Of a stretch of 15,390 nucleotides of DNA, positions 7,348-13,370 are shown in pieces. Each line of letters begins with the position of its first letter. Within the stretch, counting starts at the first letter, position 1. Origin of the DNA: Lentisphaerota bacterium (GTDB lineage Bacteria > Verrucomicrobiota > Kiritimatiellia > RFP12 > JAAYLN01); NCBI GenBank assembly GCA_012514915.1, contig JAAYZJ010000078.1, positions 1 to 15,390 on the forward strand, in the 5' to 3' direction. The position numbers and the translations under genes were made by a program. The notes under the pieces are model-generated. The model was not told where the DNA came from and searched no databases. It saw only the letters and a program-made list of their open reading frames with translations.

Positions 7348-8808
7348 TCAACCCCAGACCGGGCTCGACCAGGCCATGTGGCCCCGGTTCGTGATGATGC
7401 GTACAAAAGCGCTCGTCTGCGGCGAAAGGGCGAGCGGCACGTCGCGCACCTCGAACACGCGTCCGCAGCCCTCCGGATGCAGGATGTGGACATCCTCGCC
7501 GCCAACCACCAGCGCCACCTCGTGGATTCCCTCCTCAGAGGCCGCCAGGACGTCTACCCGGCGGCGGTCGCCTGTTCCCGCGAAGGCGGCGTCGAGGAGG
7601 ATGCGCGACTGGGTCGTGGCATAGGTGCGATGGTCGCGGATGGCGGCGAAGACCGACTGGCGGGTCAGCTTGGGCGTGTACACGGCGGTGAATCCCGAAG
7701 GCCAGAACTTGCCGCTGCCCGACAGATAGCTCTCGGTGTGCAGCGGGTCGCCCGGGCGCCCGTCGTGGATGTCGCCGCCGCCGACGAACCCCAACCGGTA
7801 GCCCCGCTTGAGCGCATCGGCCACATGGCGTCCGCGCTGCTCGCCGCGGCAATGCGCGATGGGCATGAGGTTGCCGTCGTCGGCGTGCTTCTCGCTGCTG
7901 CCCCAGACGGAGTGGATCTCGACCGCCCGTTCGTATTTCGGGTTCCAACCCTGTTCCCAGTCAACCCCCATGACCACGTTGGCGGGATGGTGCGGAATCG
8001 CGATCACCTCCTGCCCATGCACCGCATCGAGCCGTGCCCAGAGCTTGGCGAGCGTGTCGCAGTCGGGATCGTTGCTCCGCAGCACAGGGCCGCCGTCGCC
8101 GCTGAAGTAGATGTTGCGGTGTCCCGGCGCGCCGCCCGCGGGATGGTGGTGCGTCCACTCCTGGCCAATCAGCGTCACGAAGCGCCCGGGCTCGTTGAAG
8201 TCGTTGGCGACGGCCTGGAAGTAGTCCCATTGCCGCGCGGTGACCGCCTCCATGTGGTCGGAGATCGCTCCGAAGTCGAGGAACCCCTCGTCGCGCGCGA
8301 AGGTGTAGAGCTCCTCGGGACAGCGGATCCCGTCGCTGAAGAAGGTCTGCCAGTGCGGATCGCCCCAGTAGATGTGTTCGCACGGCGGATCCACGCTCGC
8401 CTGGACCGGGTTGGACCATCCCTCGACGCCACTGACGGGGTCAATCAGGCGAATGAAGTGGATCCCGGGCCGCGACAGGGAGAAGCCGCCGAACACGCCG
8501 ATCGGGCGCGTGTCGCCGCGAAACACCCCCTGCGCCCGTCCATCGAAGACAATCCGGCGCGGGCCGTCGAGAACGTTGCCCGACTCGAGGGCCAGTTCGC
8601 CGCTCCATTCAGGCAGGCAGTTGTCGTGAAAGTGGATATTGCGCGCCACATTCAGGTTGAAGGGACTCTTGAGCGCCGGTTTCCGGTCGCAGAAATTCCC
8701 GGAGCACGGAATCTTGCGGACGGGCCCCAGCACCCGGATCTTGAGGGCAAACGGTTCGCCGACGGTCACGCGCGTCGGCGCGACGCAGAACAGTCCTGTG
8801 GGTTCCAT
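7348..8808 (-). CDS. PHP-superfamily metal-dependent hydrolase, DUF3604-like
   Basis: A 486-residue predicted metallohydrolase. Residues 1-140 look beta-rich and Ig-like (VTVGEPFALKIRVLGPV). The PHP-type core follows: YWGDPHWQTFFSDG (147-160, candidate ligands D150 and H152), AISDHME (171-177), a GQEWTHHHP segment (195-203), IPHHPANVVMG (261-271) and FVGGGDIHDGRPG (331-343). The D/H spacing suits a two- or three-metal phosphoesterase-like site, but substrates of DUF3604 proteins are poorly known. A C-terminal beta domain (about 385-486) completes it. The ATG at 8808 is preferred because AAGGGG sits 5 nt upstream; a GTG at 8832 and an ATG at 8823 are in frame but lack such a site. First gene of the leftward operon. 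No signal peptide is seen, so it is probably cytoplasmic. Confidence 0.82.
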   Translation of the reverse strand: MEPTGLFCVAPTRVTVGEPFALKIRVLGPVRKIPCSGNFCDRKPALKSPFNLNVARNIHFHDNCLPEWSGELALESGNVLDGPRRIVFDGRAQGVFRGDTRPIGVFGGFSLSRPGIHFIRLIDPVSGVEGWSNPVQASVDPPCEHIYWGDPHWQTFFSDGIRCPEELYTFARDEGFLDFGAISDHMEAVTARQWDYFQAVANDFNEPGRFVTLIGQEWTHHHPAGGAPGHRNIYFSGDGGPVLRSNDPDCDTLAKLWARLDAVHGQEVIAIPHHPANVVMGVDWEQGWNPKYERAVEIHSVWGSSEKHADDGNLMPIAHCRGEQRGRHVADALKRGYRLGFVGGGDIHDGRPGDPLHTESYLSGSGKFWPSGFTAVYTPKLTRQSVFAAIRDHRTYATTQSRILLDAAFAGTGDRRRVDVLAASEEGIHEVALVVGGEDVHILHPEGCGRVFEVRDVPLALSPQTSAFVRIITNRGHMAWSSPVWG

Positions 8809-8835
8809 GGGTGCCCCTTGCATGCGGCTCACGAT

Positions 8836-8864
8836 ACTCTATCCGCGCCTCATGCATCCAGCAA
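8836..8864 (-). promoter_or_regulatory. Possible weak promoter for the PHP/AKR/CPBP operon
   Basis: TTGCTG (8859-8864) and TAGAGT (8836-8841) on the - strand are separated by 17 bp and would start transcription about 20 nt before the preferred ATG. Matches to the sigma70 consensus are 3/6 and 4/6, so the assignment rests mainly on spacing and position. Confidence 0.3.
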
Positions 8865-8895
8865 AAAAATAGGGATTAACAGGATGAAATTGGTG

Positions 8896-8924
8896 TGTGC
8901 AATCCGCGCGCGTTCATCTATAAT
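8896..8924 (+). promoter_or_regulatory. Sigma70-like promoter for the receiver-nrdR-purC operon
   Basis: A perfect -10 hexamer TATAAT (8919-8924) with a poor -35 (TGTGCA, 8896-8901, 3/6) at 17 bp spacing, in an AT-richer intergenic stretch. Transcription would start near 8931, about 53 nt upstream of the receiver-protein ATG. The -10 is convincing; the weak -35 suggests activator dependence or low basal strength (inference). Confidence 0.6.
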
Positions 8925-8983
8925 ACCACCCTGCAGGCAGCAGGGCCGGAGTCGGTCGGATGTCGATGCCTCCTGGAGTCGCG

Positions 8984-9748
8984 ATGAAACGGAACATTCT
9001 ACTGGTTGACGACGATGCCAGCCTCCTGGCGACCCTCGGCGATTTTCTCGAGAGCGAGGGATACGAGGTTGCAAAGGCCGAGAGCGGCGAGCAGGCGCTG
9101 GCGATGCTGCGGTTGCTTAAGCCCGATCTGATCGTGCTGGATATGAGCATGCCCGGGATCGGTGGCATGGGGGTGCTCGATAACCTGCAGCAGCCGGACG
9201 GCAGCATGCGTTTCCCCGTGCTGGTGCTGACGGCGCGGGCGCGGATGGCAGAGTATTTCGCCGACAAGCAGGTGGACGGTTTTATCGCCAAGCCCTGCGA
9301 TCCCGAGGATCTCGCGCTCGAGGTCAGCCGGATCATCTTCCAGCGCGGTGCCGGCCTGCCGGCCGAGGCGCCTTCGGCCATGCCGGTCGTCCTGCTCGGC
9401 GAGCCCGATGTGCGCTTGCAGGCGGCGATCCGCAAGTCGCTTCAGGACTGCGCCTACGATGTGCGGCCGTTCGCCAGCGGCGCCGAACTGCTGGAGGCGG
9501 CGATTCTAGATCCCCCCGCGCTGGTTGTCATGCGCCTGGAGATGGAGGCGCAGAGCGCCGATGCCGTGGCGGGCATGCTGCACAGGATGCCGCGGACCCG
9601 ATCGGTGCCCGTGATCGTCTATGGAATCAACGCGCCCGACGCGAAGATAGAGCATATCGTCGGCATCGACGAGAAGCAGTGCGTGGTGCTGGCGACCACC
9701 GATCCCGCCCGGTTGAAAATGGCGGTCAACAAGGTGTTCGGCTTGTAG
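8984..9748 (+). CDS. Double receiver protein: intact REC plus degenerate pseudo-receiver, no output domain
   Basis: A 254-residue response-regulator-like protein. Residues 1-115 form a complete CheY-type receiver: acidic pocket D9-D11 (LLVDDD), phospho-acceptor D53 (IVLDMSMPG), T83 (VLTAR) and K103 (IAKPCDP). Residues 123-254 look like a second receiver fold (PVVLLGEPD, then ALVVMRLEM, then VPVIVYG), but the acceptor position is Arg164 and the conserved Lys is replaced near ATTDP (227-231), so it cannot be phosphorylated in the usual way. No DNA-binding or enzymatic output domain follows. The ATG at 8984 is chosen over 8960 because GGAG (8975-8978) sits 5 nt upstream and the receiver strand begins immediately. 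It is 34 bp before nrdR, and no histidine kinase is nearby. Likely an adaptor or phosphate-relay protein (inference). Confidence 0.85.
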   Translation: MKRNILLVDDDASLLATLGDFLESEGYEVAKAESGEQALAMLRLLKPDLIVLDMSMPGIGGMGVLDNLQQPDGSMRFPVLVLTARARMAEYFADKQVDGFIAKPCDPEDLALEVSRIIFQRGAGLPAEAPSAMPVVLLGEPDVRLQAAIRKSLQDCAYDVRPFASGAELLEAAILDPPALVVMRLEMEAQSADAVAGMLHRMPRTRSVPVIVYGINAPDAKIEHIVGIDEKQCVVLATTDPARLKMAVNKVFGL

Positions 9749-9782
9749 CCTCCCCCTTTCGGGATCGTGGAGCGAGACCGGT

Positions 9783-10238
9783 ATGCGTTGTCCCAAATGC
9801 GGCCATCAAGATGACAAGGTTCTCGACAGCCGGGCCGCGCGCGAAGGCGTGGCGATCCGGCGCCGGCGCGCCTGCCTGGCCTGCGGAAACCGTTTCACGA
9901 CGTTCGAGGAGATCGTCAAAGACGCGCTGCGCGTGATCAAACGGGACGGGCGGCACGAGGAGTTCAGCCGGCTCAAGCTGATGAGCGGCATCCTGCGCGC
10001 CTGCGAGAAGCGGCCGGTCAGCCCGGTGGCCATCGAGGCGCTCGTCGACGAGATCGTCGAGGAGATCGAGCAGGCGGAGGAATCGGAGATTTCGAGCCAG
10101 GCGATCGGCGAGAAAGTCATGCAGCGGCTGGAGAAGCTCGACGATGTCGCCTATGTCCGCTTCGCGTCGGTCTACCGGCGCTTTGCCGACGTCAACCAGT
10201 TTATCAACGCGATCAGCGAAGTCGTGCGCAAGCAGTAG
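9783..10238 (+). CDS. nrdR: Transcriptional repressor NrdR
   Basis: Zinc-ribbon plus ATP-cone repressor of ribonucleotide reductase genes; it senses ATP/dATP and binds NrdR boxes. At 151 residues it has the usual length. Zinc ligands are C3, C6, C31 and C34 (MRCPKCG and CLACG), the basic stretch after DSR is EGVAIRRRRAC, and the ATP cone covers about 46-136 (VIKRDGRHEEF, then YVRFASVYRRF). GGAG at 9769-9772 lies 10 nt before the ATG. It follows the double-receiver gene by 34 bp and precedes purC by 8 bp, so it is likely co-transcribed with both. No obvious NrdR box and no ribonucleotide reductase gene is visible in the window. Confidence 0.97.
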   Translation: MRCPKCGHQDDKVLDSRAAREGVAIRRRRACLACGNRFTTFEEIVKDALRVIKRDGRHEEFSRLKLMSGILRACEKRPVSPVAIEALVDEIVEEIEQAEESEISSQAIGEKVMQRLEKLDDVAYVRFASVYRRFADVNQFINAISEVVRKQ

Positions 10239-10246
10239 GAGATCAG

Positions 10247-11221
10247 ATGCTATCAGTCGATCGGATCCGGCAGGAGCTTGGCAATGTTCTCGATCAAACG
10301 GACTGTTCTGCAGGCAAGCGCGTGGTTGGCAAGGTGCGCGACAGCTATTTGCTGTCGGGCGGTCGCCGTCTGCTGGTGACGACCGACCGGGTCTCGGCCT
10401 TCGATTGCGTCCTGGGTACGATTCCCTTTAAAGGGCAGGTGCTCAACCAGTTGGCGGCGTTCTGGTTCGAGCGGACAGCCGGCATCGCGCCCAACCATGT
10501 GATCGGCGTGCCCGACCCGAACCTCATGCTGGTGGCGGAGTGCGAACAGTTGCCGCTGGAGTTTATCGTGCGGGGCTACATCACGGGGGTGACGAAGACC
10601 TCCGCCTGGGTCAACTACGACGCGGGCATGCGCACCATCTGCGGCAACAAGTTGCCGGATGGGCTGCGCAAGGACCAGCGGCTGGCGCACCCCATTCTGA
10701 CGCCGACGACCAAGCACGAATTGCATGACCGCAACATTTCGCGCGACGAGGCGATCACCGAGGGGCTGATCAGCGCCGATTTGTTCGACGAGGCGGCGCG
10801 CCTGTGCCTGCGCCTCTACCAGGAAGGTGTCGCCCAGGCCGCCGCGCGCGGTCTGATCCTCGTCGATACGAAGTACGAGCTTGGGCTGCTCGACGGGCGG
10901 CTCGTGGTCAGCGATGAGATCCACACCCCCGACTCGTCGCGCTACTGGTTTGCCGATTCCTACGAGAGCTGCTTCCGCGAGGGGCGGGAACAGCGCAAGC
11001 TCGACAAGGAGTACGTGCGGGAATGGCTGGCGGCGCGGGGGTTCCGCGGCGACGGTCCGCCCCCCGTGCTGACGGACGAGGTCCGCATCGAGGCCGCGCG
11101 ACGCTACCTGCAGGCCTATGAGCTGATCACCGGCCTGCCGTTCGCGCCGGTCGAGGGGCCGATCGGCGAACGGGTGCGGCGGGCGATCGAGACCGCCGCC
11201 GCGTGCGCTCAGGCGAACTGA
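10247..11221 (+). CDS. purC: Phosphoribosylaminoimidazole-succinocarboxamide synthase (PurC)
   Basis: Cytoplasmic enzyme of de novo purine synthesis: CAIR plus aspartate plus ATP gives SAICAR. The 324-residue length matches the longer (yeast-like) class. Recognisable motifs are GKVRDSYLL (28-36), RLLVTTDRVSAFD (41-53), the signature LPLEFIVRGYITG (102-114), LVDTKYELG (205-213) and DEIHTPDSSRYW (223-234). The AGGAG ribosome site (10237-10241) overlaps the nrdR stop codon, so the two genes are tightly coupled. Its 3' end overlaps the 3' end of the convergent pheS by 13 bp, leaving no room for a separate terminator. Confidence 0.97.
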   Translation: MLSVDRIRQELGNVLDQTDCSAGKRVVGKVRDSYLLSGGRRLLVTTDRVSAFDCVLGTIPFKGQVLNQLAAFWFERTAGIAPNHVIGVPDPNLMLVAECEQLPLEFIVRGYITGVTKTSAWVNYDAGMRTICGNKLPDGLRKDQRLAHPILTPTTKHELHDRNISRDEAITEGLISADLFDEAARLCLRLYQEGVAQAAARGLILVDTKYELGLLDGRLVVSDEIHTPDSSRYWFADSYESCFREGREQRKLDKEYVREWLAARGFRGDGPPPVLTDEVRIEAARRYLQAYELITGLPFAPVEGPIGERVRRAIETAAACAQAN

Positions 11222-12228
11222 GCAAGGAAGCGGAGATCGTTCTCGTAGAGGTGGCGGATGTCGGCGATGCCGTATCGGATCATGGCGATGCGCTCGATCC
11301 CCATGCCGAAGGCGAACCCGTAGACCCCCTCGGGGTCGTAGCCGACATGCCGGTAGACGCGCGGGTCAACCATGCCCGCGCCGGCGATTTCGATCCAGCC
11401 GCTCTGCTTGCAGACGCGGCAGCCTTGGCCACGACAGAGGTGGCAGGTGAAGTCGACCTCGACGCTGGGTTCCGTGAAGGGGAAGAAGTGGGGGCGGAAG
11501 CGGACGCCCACGCCCGGCCCCATCATCTCGCGGGCAAAGGTGGCGAGCGTGGCCTTGAGGTCGGCCAGCGAGACGGGGCGCGTGTCGACGTACAACCCCT
11601 CGATCTGGTGGAAATTGGCGCTGTGCGTGGCGTCGGTCGTGTCGCGCCGGTAGCAGCGGCCGGGCGTGATGATCCGCACCGGCGGCGGCTGGGCCAGCAT
11701 CGCGCGGATCTGCACGGGTGAGGTCTGCGTGCGGAGCAGCCTGTCGTCGTCGAACCAGAAGGTGTCGGCGGCGTCCATCGAGGGATGATGGGTCGCGGTG
11801 TTCAGCGCGGTGAAGTTGTTGAAGCGCGTCTCGATGTCGGGGCCGTCGGCCACGGTGAACCCAAGGCGCCCGAAGATGCGGGTCACCTCGTCGATGACAC
11901 GTGAGAGCGGGTGCTGCGCGCCCGCGCGCGGCCAGCGGCCGGGGAGGGTGCAGTCGAAGGTTCCGCCGCCGCTTGCCGCGGGAGCGGCAAGCGCCTCGGT
12001 GCGTACGGTCAGTTCCTGGCCGAAGGCCTGTCGCCAGGCATTGGCGCGGCGGCCGAACTCAGGGCGCTCGGCGGGCGCGACCTCCTTCAGTTGTTTCATG
12101 GTCGCGGGAATCAGACCATTGCGCCCCAGATAGCGGATCCGGACCTGTTCGAGCGCGGCGGTGTCGGCGGCGGCACGCACCGCCGCCAGGGATTCATCGT
12201 GAAGAGCCGAGAGTTCGGCGAGGTTCAT
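11209..12228 (-). CDS. pheS: Phenylalanyl-tRNA synthetase alpha subunit
   Basis: Catalytic subunit of the alpha2-beta2 class II synthetase that charges tRNA-Phe. The 339-residue length is normal. An N-terminal coiled-coil arm (about 1-85, with YLGRNG at 33-38) precedes the catalytic core. Motif 2 includes RCYRRDTTDATHSANFHQIE (191-210), the phenylalanine-pocket segment is FFPFTEPSVEVDF (258-270 region), a zinc-knuckle-like CHLCRGQGCRVC follows, and motif 3 is GFAFGMGIERIAMIRYG (304-320). AGGAGA five nt upstream fixes the ATG at 12228. The frame extends to a GTG at 12330, but that region holds the terminator hairpin and is not credible coding. The partner pheT is not downstream: the next gene, purC, converges and overlaps by 13 bp, so pheT must be elsewhere in the genome. 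Confidence 0.97.
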   Translation of the reverse strand: MNLAELSALHDESLAAVRAAADTAALEQVRIRYLGRNGLIPATMKQLKEVAPAERPEFGRRANAWRQAFGQELTVRTEALAAPAASGGGTFDCTLPGRWPRAGAQHPLSRVIDEVTRIFGRLGFTVADGPDIETRFNNFTALNTATHHPSMDAADTFWFDDDRLLRTQTSPVQIRAMLAQPPPVRIITPGRCYRRDTTDATHSANFHQIEGLYVDTRPVSLADLKATLATFAREMMGPGVGVRFRPHFFPFTEPSVEVDFTCHLCRGQGCRVCKQSGWIEIAGAGMVDPRVYRHVGYDPEGVYGFAFGMGIERIAMIRYGIADIRHLYENDLRFLAQFA

Positions 12229-12265
12229 GGACGTCTCCTGTGGGGCCGCGAATCGCGGCTTCCTG

Positions 12266-12299
12266 AAAAAAAGAGGGCCATCCCGCTGACGGGATGGCC
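12266..12299 (-). terminator. Intrinsic terminator or attenuator between rplT and pheS
   Basis: On the - strand a perfect 10-bp stem, GGCCATCCCG and CGGGATGGCC with a 4-nt loop, is followed by CTC and seven T residues: a textbook rho-independent terminator. It lies 38 bp after the rplT stop and 37 bp before the pheS ATG, leaving no room for a pheS promoter downstream of it. pheS must then rely on read-through or regulated antitermination. This is where Escherichia coli has the pheM attenuator. No short leader frame rich in Phe codons is evident upstream. Confidence 0.88.
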
Positions 12300-12337
12300 G
12301 CTGCACACGCCTCCGGGAACGTGACGACACGCCCCGA

Positions 12338-12694
12338 CTACGTCAGGGCGGCGCGTGCCTGGGCCACGACCGCCTTGAACCCGTCCGGATCGTGAATGGC
12401 GATCTCGGAGAGCATCTTGCGGTTGAGCAGGCAGCCGGCCTTGGTCAACCCCTCGATCAGACGGCTGTAGGTCATCCCCTCCGCGCGGGCGGCCGAGTTG
12501 ACGCGGCCGATCCACAACTGGCGGAAGTTGCGCTTCTTGAGCTTGCGGTGCACCGTCGCCATCGACATGGCGCGGTTGACGGCGTTGACCGCCTGGGAAT
12601 AGGTCTTGCTGCGATTGCCGCGAAACCCTTTGGCCTGGTTCAGGACGCGCTTGTGGCGCTTGCGGGCGGTCGGCGCATTGGTTACTCTGGGCAT
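12338..12694 (-). CDS. rplT: 50S ribosomal protein L20
   Basis: Early-assembly large-subunit protein that binds 23S rRNA and often represses its own operon. At 118 residues it has the normal length. The sequence is typical: MPRVTNAPTARKRHKRVL, the long basic N-terminal helix QAKGFRGNRSKTYSQA, and the globular part LWIGRVNSAARAEGMTYS. GGAG lies 7 nt before the ATG. It follows rpmI by 22 bp on the same strand and is followed by a strong intrinsic terminator before pheS. Confidence 0.98.
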   Translation of the reverse strand: MPRVTNAPTARKRHKRVLNQAKGFRGNRSKTYSQAVNAVNRAMSMATVHRKLKKRNFRQLWIGRVNSAARAEGMTYSRLIEGLTKAGCLLNRKMLSEIAIHDPDGFKAVVAQARAALT

Positions 12695-12716
12695 GGAAAG
12701 TCTCCGTGGGCAGGGG

Positions 12717-12914
12717 TTAGTAGGTTGCCAGCATCCGCTTCAGCACAGGCTGGAACGATTCACTCACAACGGTCATGCCACGAAGGTTGCGCTTGCGCTT
12801 GCGCGTCTTGCAGGCGTTCAAGTGCGACTTGCCGCCGGACGTGCGCAGGATCTTCCCCGTGGCCGACTTTTTGAACCGCTTGGTGGCGGCACGTTTGGTC
12901 TTCTGTTTGGGCAT
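12717..12914 (-). CDS. rpmI: 50S ribosomal protein L35
   Basis: Small basic large-subunit protein of 65 residues, the usual length. Family hallmarks are the start MPKQKTKRAATKRFK, the KSHLNACKTRKRKRNLRG region and a C-terminal helix ending PVLKRMLATY. The ribosome site is weak (GAAAGA-type purines just before the ATG), compatible with control through leader structure (inference). It is first in the rpmI-rplT unit with its own promoter at 13055-13083; infC, the usual upstream neighbour, is absent and tRNA-Arg takes that place. Confidence 0.98.
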   Translation of the reverse strand: MPKQKTKRAATKRFKKSATGKILRTSGGKSHLNACKTRKRKRNLRGMTVVSESFQPVLKRMLATY

Positions 12915-12933
12915 GGTCTTTCTTTCTCAGGGA

Positions 12934-12951
12934 ACGGGGCGCGAGCCCCGT
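12934..12951 (-). promoter_or_regulatory. Leader hairpin just upstream of rpmI
   Basis: ACGGGGC and GCCCCGT pair around a 4-nt loop, 19 nt before the rpmI ATG, within a leader of about 130 nt. L20 represses rpmI-rplT translation through leader RNA structures in other bacteria, and this hairpin could be part of such an element. On the other strand it is followed by only four T residues, so it is a poor terminator. Confidence 0.4.
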
Positions 12952-13054
12952 CCGTTTTGAGGACGCGCATCAACCCGGCAGGCAGTCAGCCAGAACAGCC
13001 TAACGGGCGGGCATCCGCATACAATCACACTCGACTCCGAGTTGAAGAGGGCAC

Positions 13055-13083
13055 ATTTTAGCGAAGCGCAGACGGCCTGTCCA
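13055..13083 (-). promoter_or_regulatory. Sigma70-like promoter for rpmI-rplT
   Basis: TGGACA (13078-13083) and TAAAAT (13055-13060) on the - strand with exactly 17 bp between them, each 5/6 to consensus. Transcription would begin near 13048, giving a leader of roughly 134 nt before rpmI. It sits 24 bp beyond the tRNA 3' end, so the ribosomal-protein genes need not depend on the tRNA transcript. Confidence 0.75.
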
Positions 13084-13106
13084 TCCCGTTTTTTCGTGTG
13101 TGAAAA

Positions 13107-13183
13107 TGGCACCCCCGGCGCGATTCGAACGCGCGACCCGCAGCTTAGAAGGCTGCTGCTCTGTCCAACTGAGCTACAGGGGT
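13107..13183 (-). tRNA. tRNA-Arg (anticodon UCU), CCA encoded
   Basis: Complete cloverleaf on the - strand, 77 nt including the 3' CCA. The acceptor stem ACCCCTG pairs with CGGGGGT (one T-G pair), the D arm is GCTC-AGTTGGACA-GAGC, the anticodon arm is GCAGC-CTTCTAA-GCTGC with anticodon TCT, and the T arm is GCGCG-TTCGAAT-CGCGC. The discriminator G is followed directly by an encoded CCA, then TTTT. It reads AGA codons (and possibly AGG), which are rare in such GC-rich genes. It has its own promoter upstream. Confidence 0.97.
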
Positions 13184-13196
13184 AGCACCGTGAAAC

Positions 13197-13225
13197 AGTG
13201 TAATGGAAAGCCCCCCGGCTTTCAA
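13197..13225 (-). promoter_or_regulatory. Sigma70-like promoter for tRNA-Arg
   Basis: TTGAAA (13220-13225, 5/6) and TACACT (13197-13202, 4/6) on the - strand with 17 bp spacing, placed so that transcription starts close to the tRNA 5' end. The spacer and part of the -35 hold a perfect inverted repeat (13206-13223). Confidence 0.72.
13206..13223. repeat. Perfect inverted repeat inside the tRNA-Arg promoter
   Basis: GAAAGCC and GGCTTTC are exact reverse complements separated by CCCC. The element fills most of the -35/-10 spacer and overlaps the -35 box. It could be an operator or a chance GC-rich palindrome; no T-run follows on either strand, so it is not a good terminator. Confidence 0.6.
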
Positions 13226-13253
13226 CCGCATATGACGATCTGCGCGCACGTGG

Positions 13254-13282
13254 TGGACAGCAGACCCGAAAGGTGGGATACT
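13254..13282 (+). promoter_or_regulatory. Sigma70-like promoter for the oxidoreductase-amidohydrolase pair
   Basis: TGGACA (13254-13259, 5/6) and GATACT (13277-13282, 4/6) on the + strand with 17 bp between them. Transcription would begin near 13289, about 80 nt before the oxidoreductase ATG. It is divergent from the tRNA-Arg promoter, with the -35 boxes about 28 bp apart. Confidence 0.55.
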
Positions 13283-13370
13283 GTTGTCGTTTTCGCTGAA
13301 TTGAGCAATGAGTGGCAACCCACGCCGGTTGGACGGGCTTGCCGCATAGACTGCCGGAGACGGCGGCACC

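Noticed and set aside
5014..7394. Long + strand frames across the CPBP and reductase genes
   Set aside because: Low-complexity Arg/Gln/Ala-rich products opposite genes with intact catalytic motifs; antisense shadows.
7378..9009. A 543-codon open frame on the + strand
   Set aside because: It is the antisense of the PHP hydrolase gene, has no family motif and runs past that gene's start; high GC content suppresses stop codons in such frames.
12229..12330. N-terminal extension of pheS from a GTG at 12330
   Set aside because: The added residues are encoded by the terminator hairpin and its T-run, the normal PheS N-terminus starts at 12228, and a strong SD precedes that ATG.
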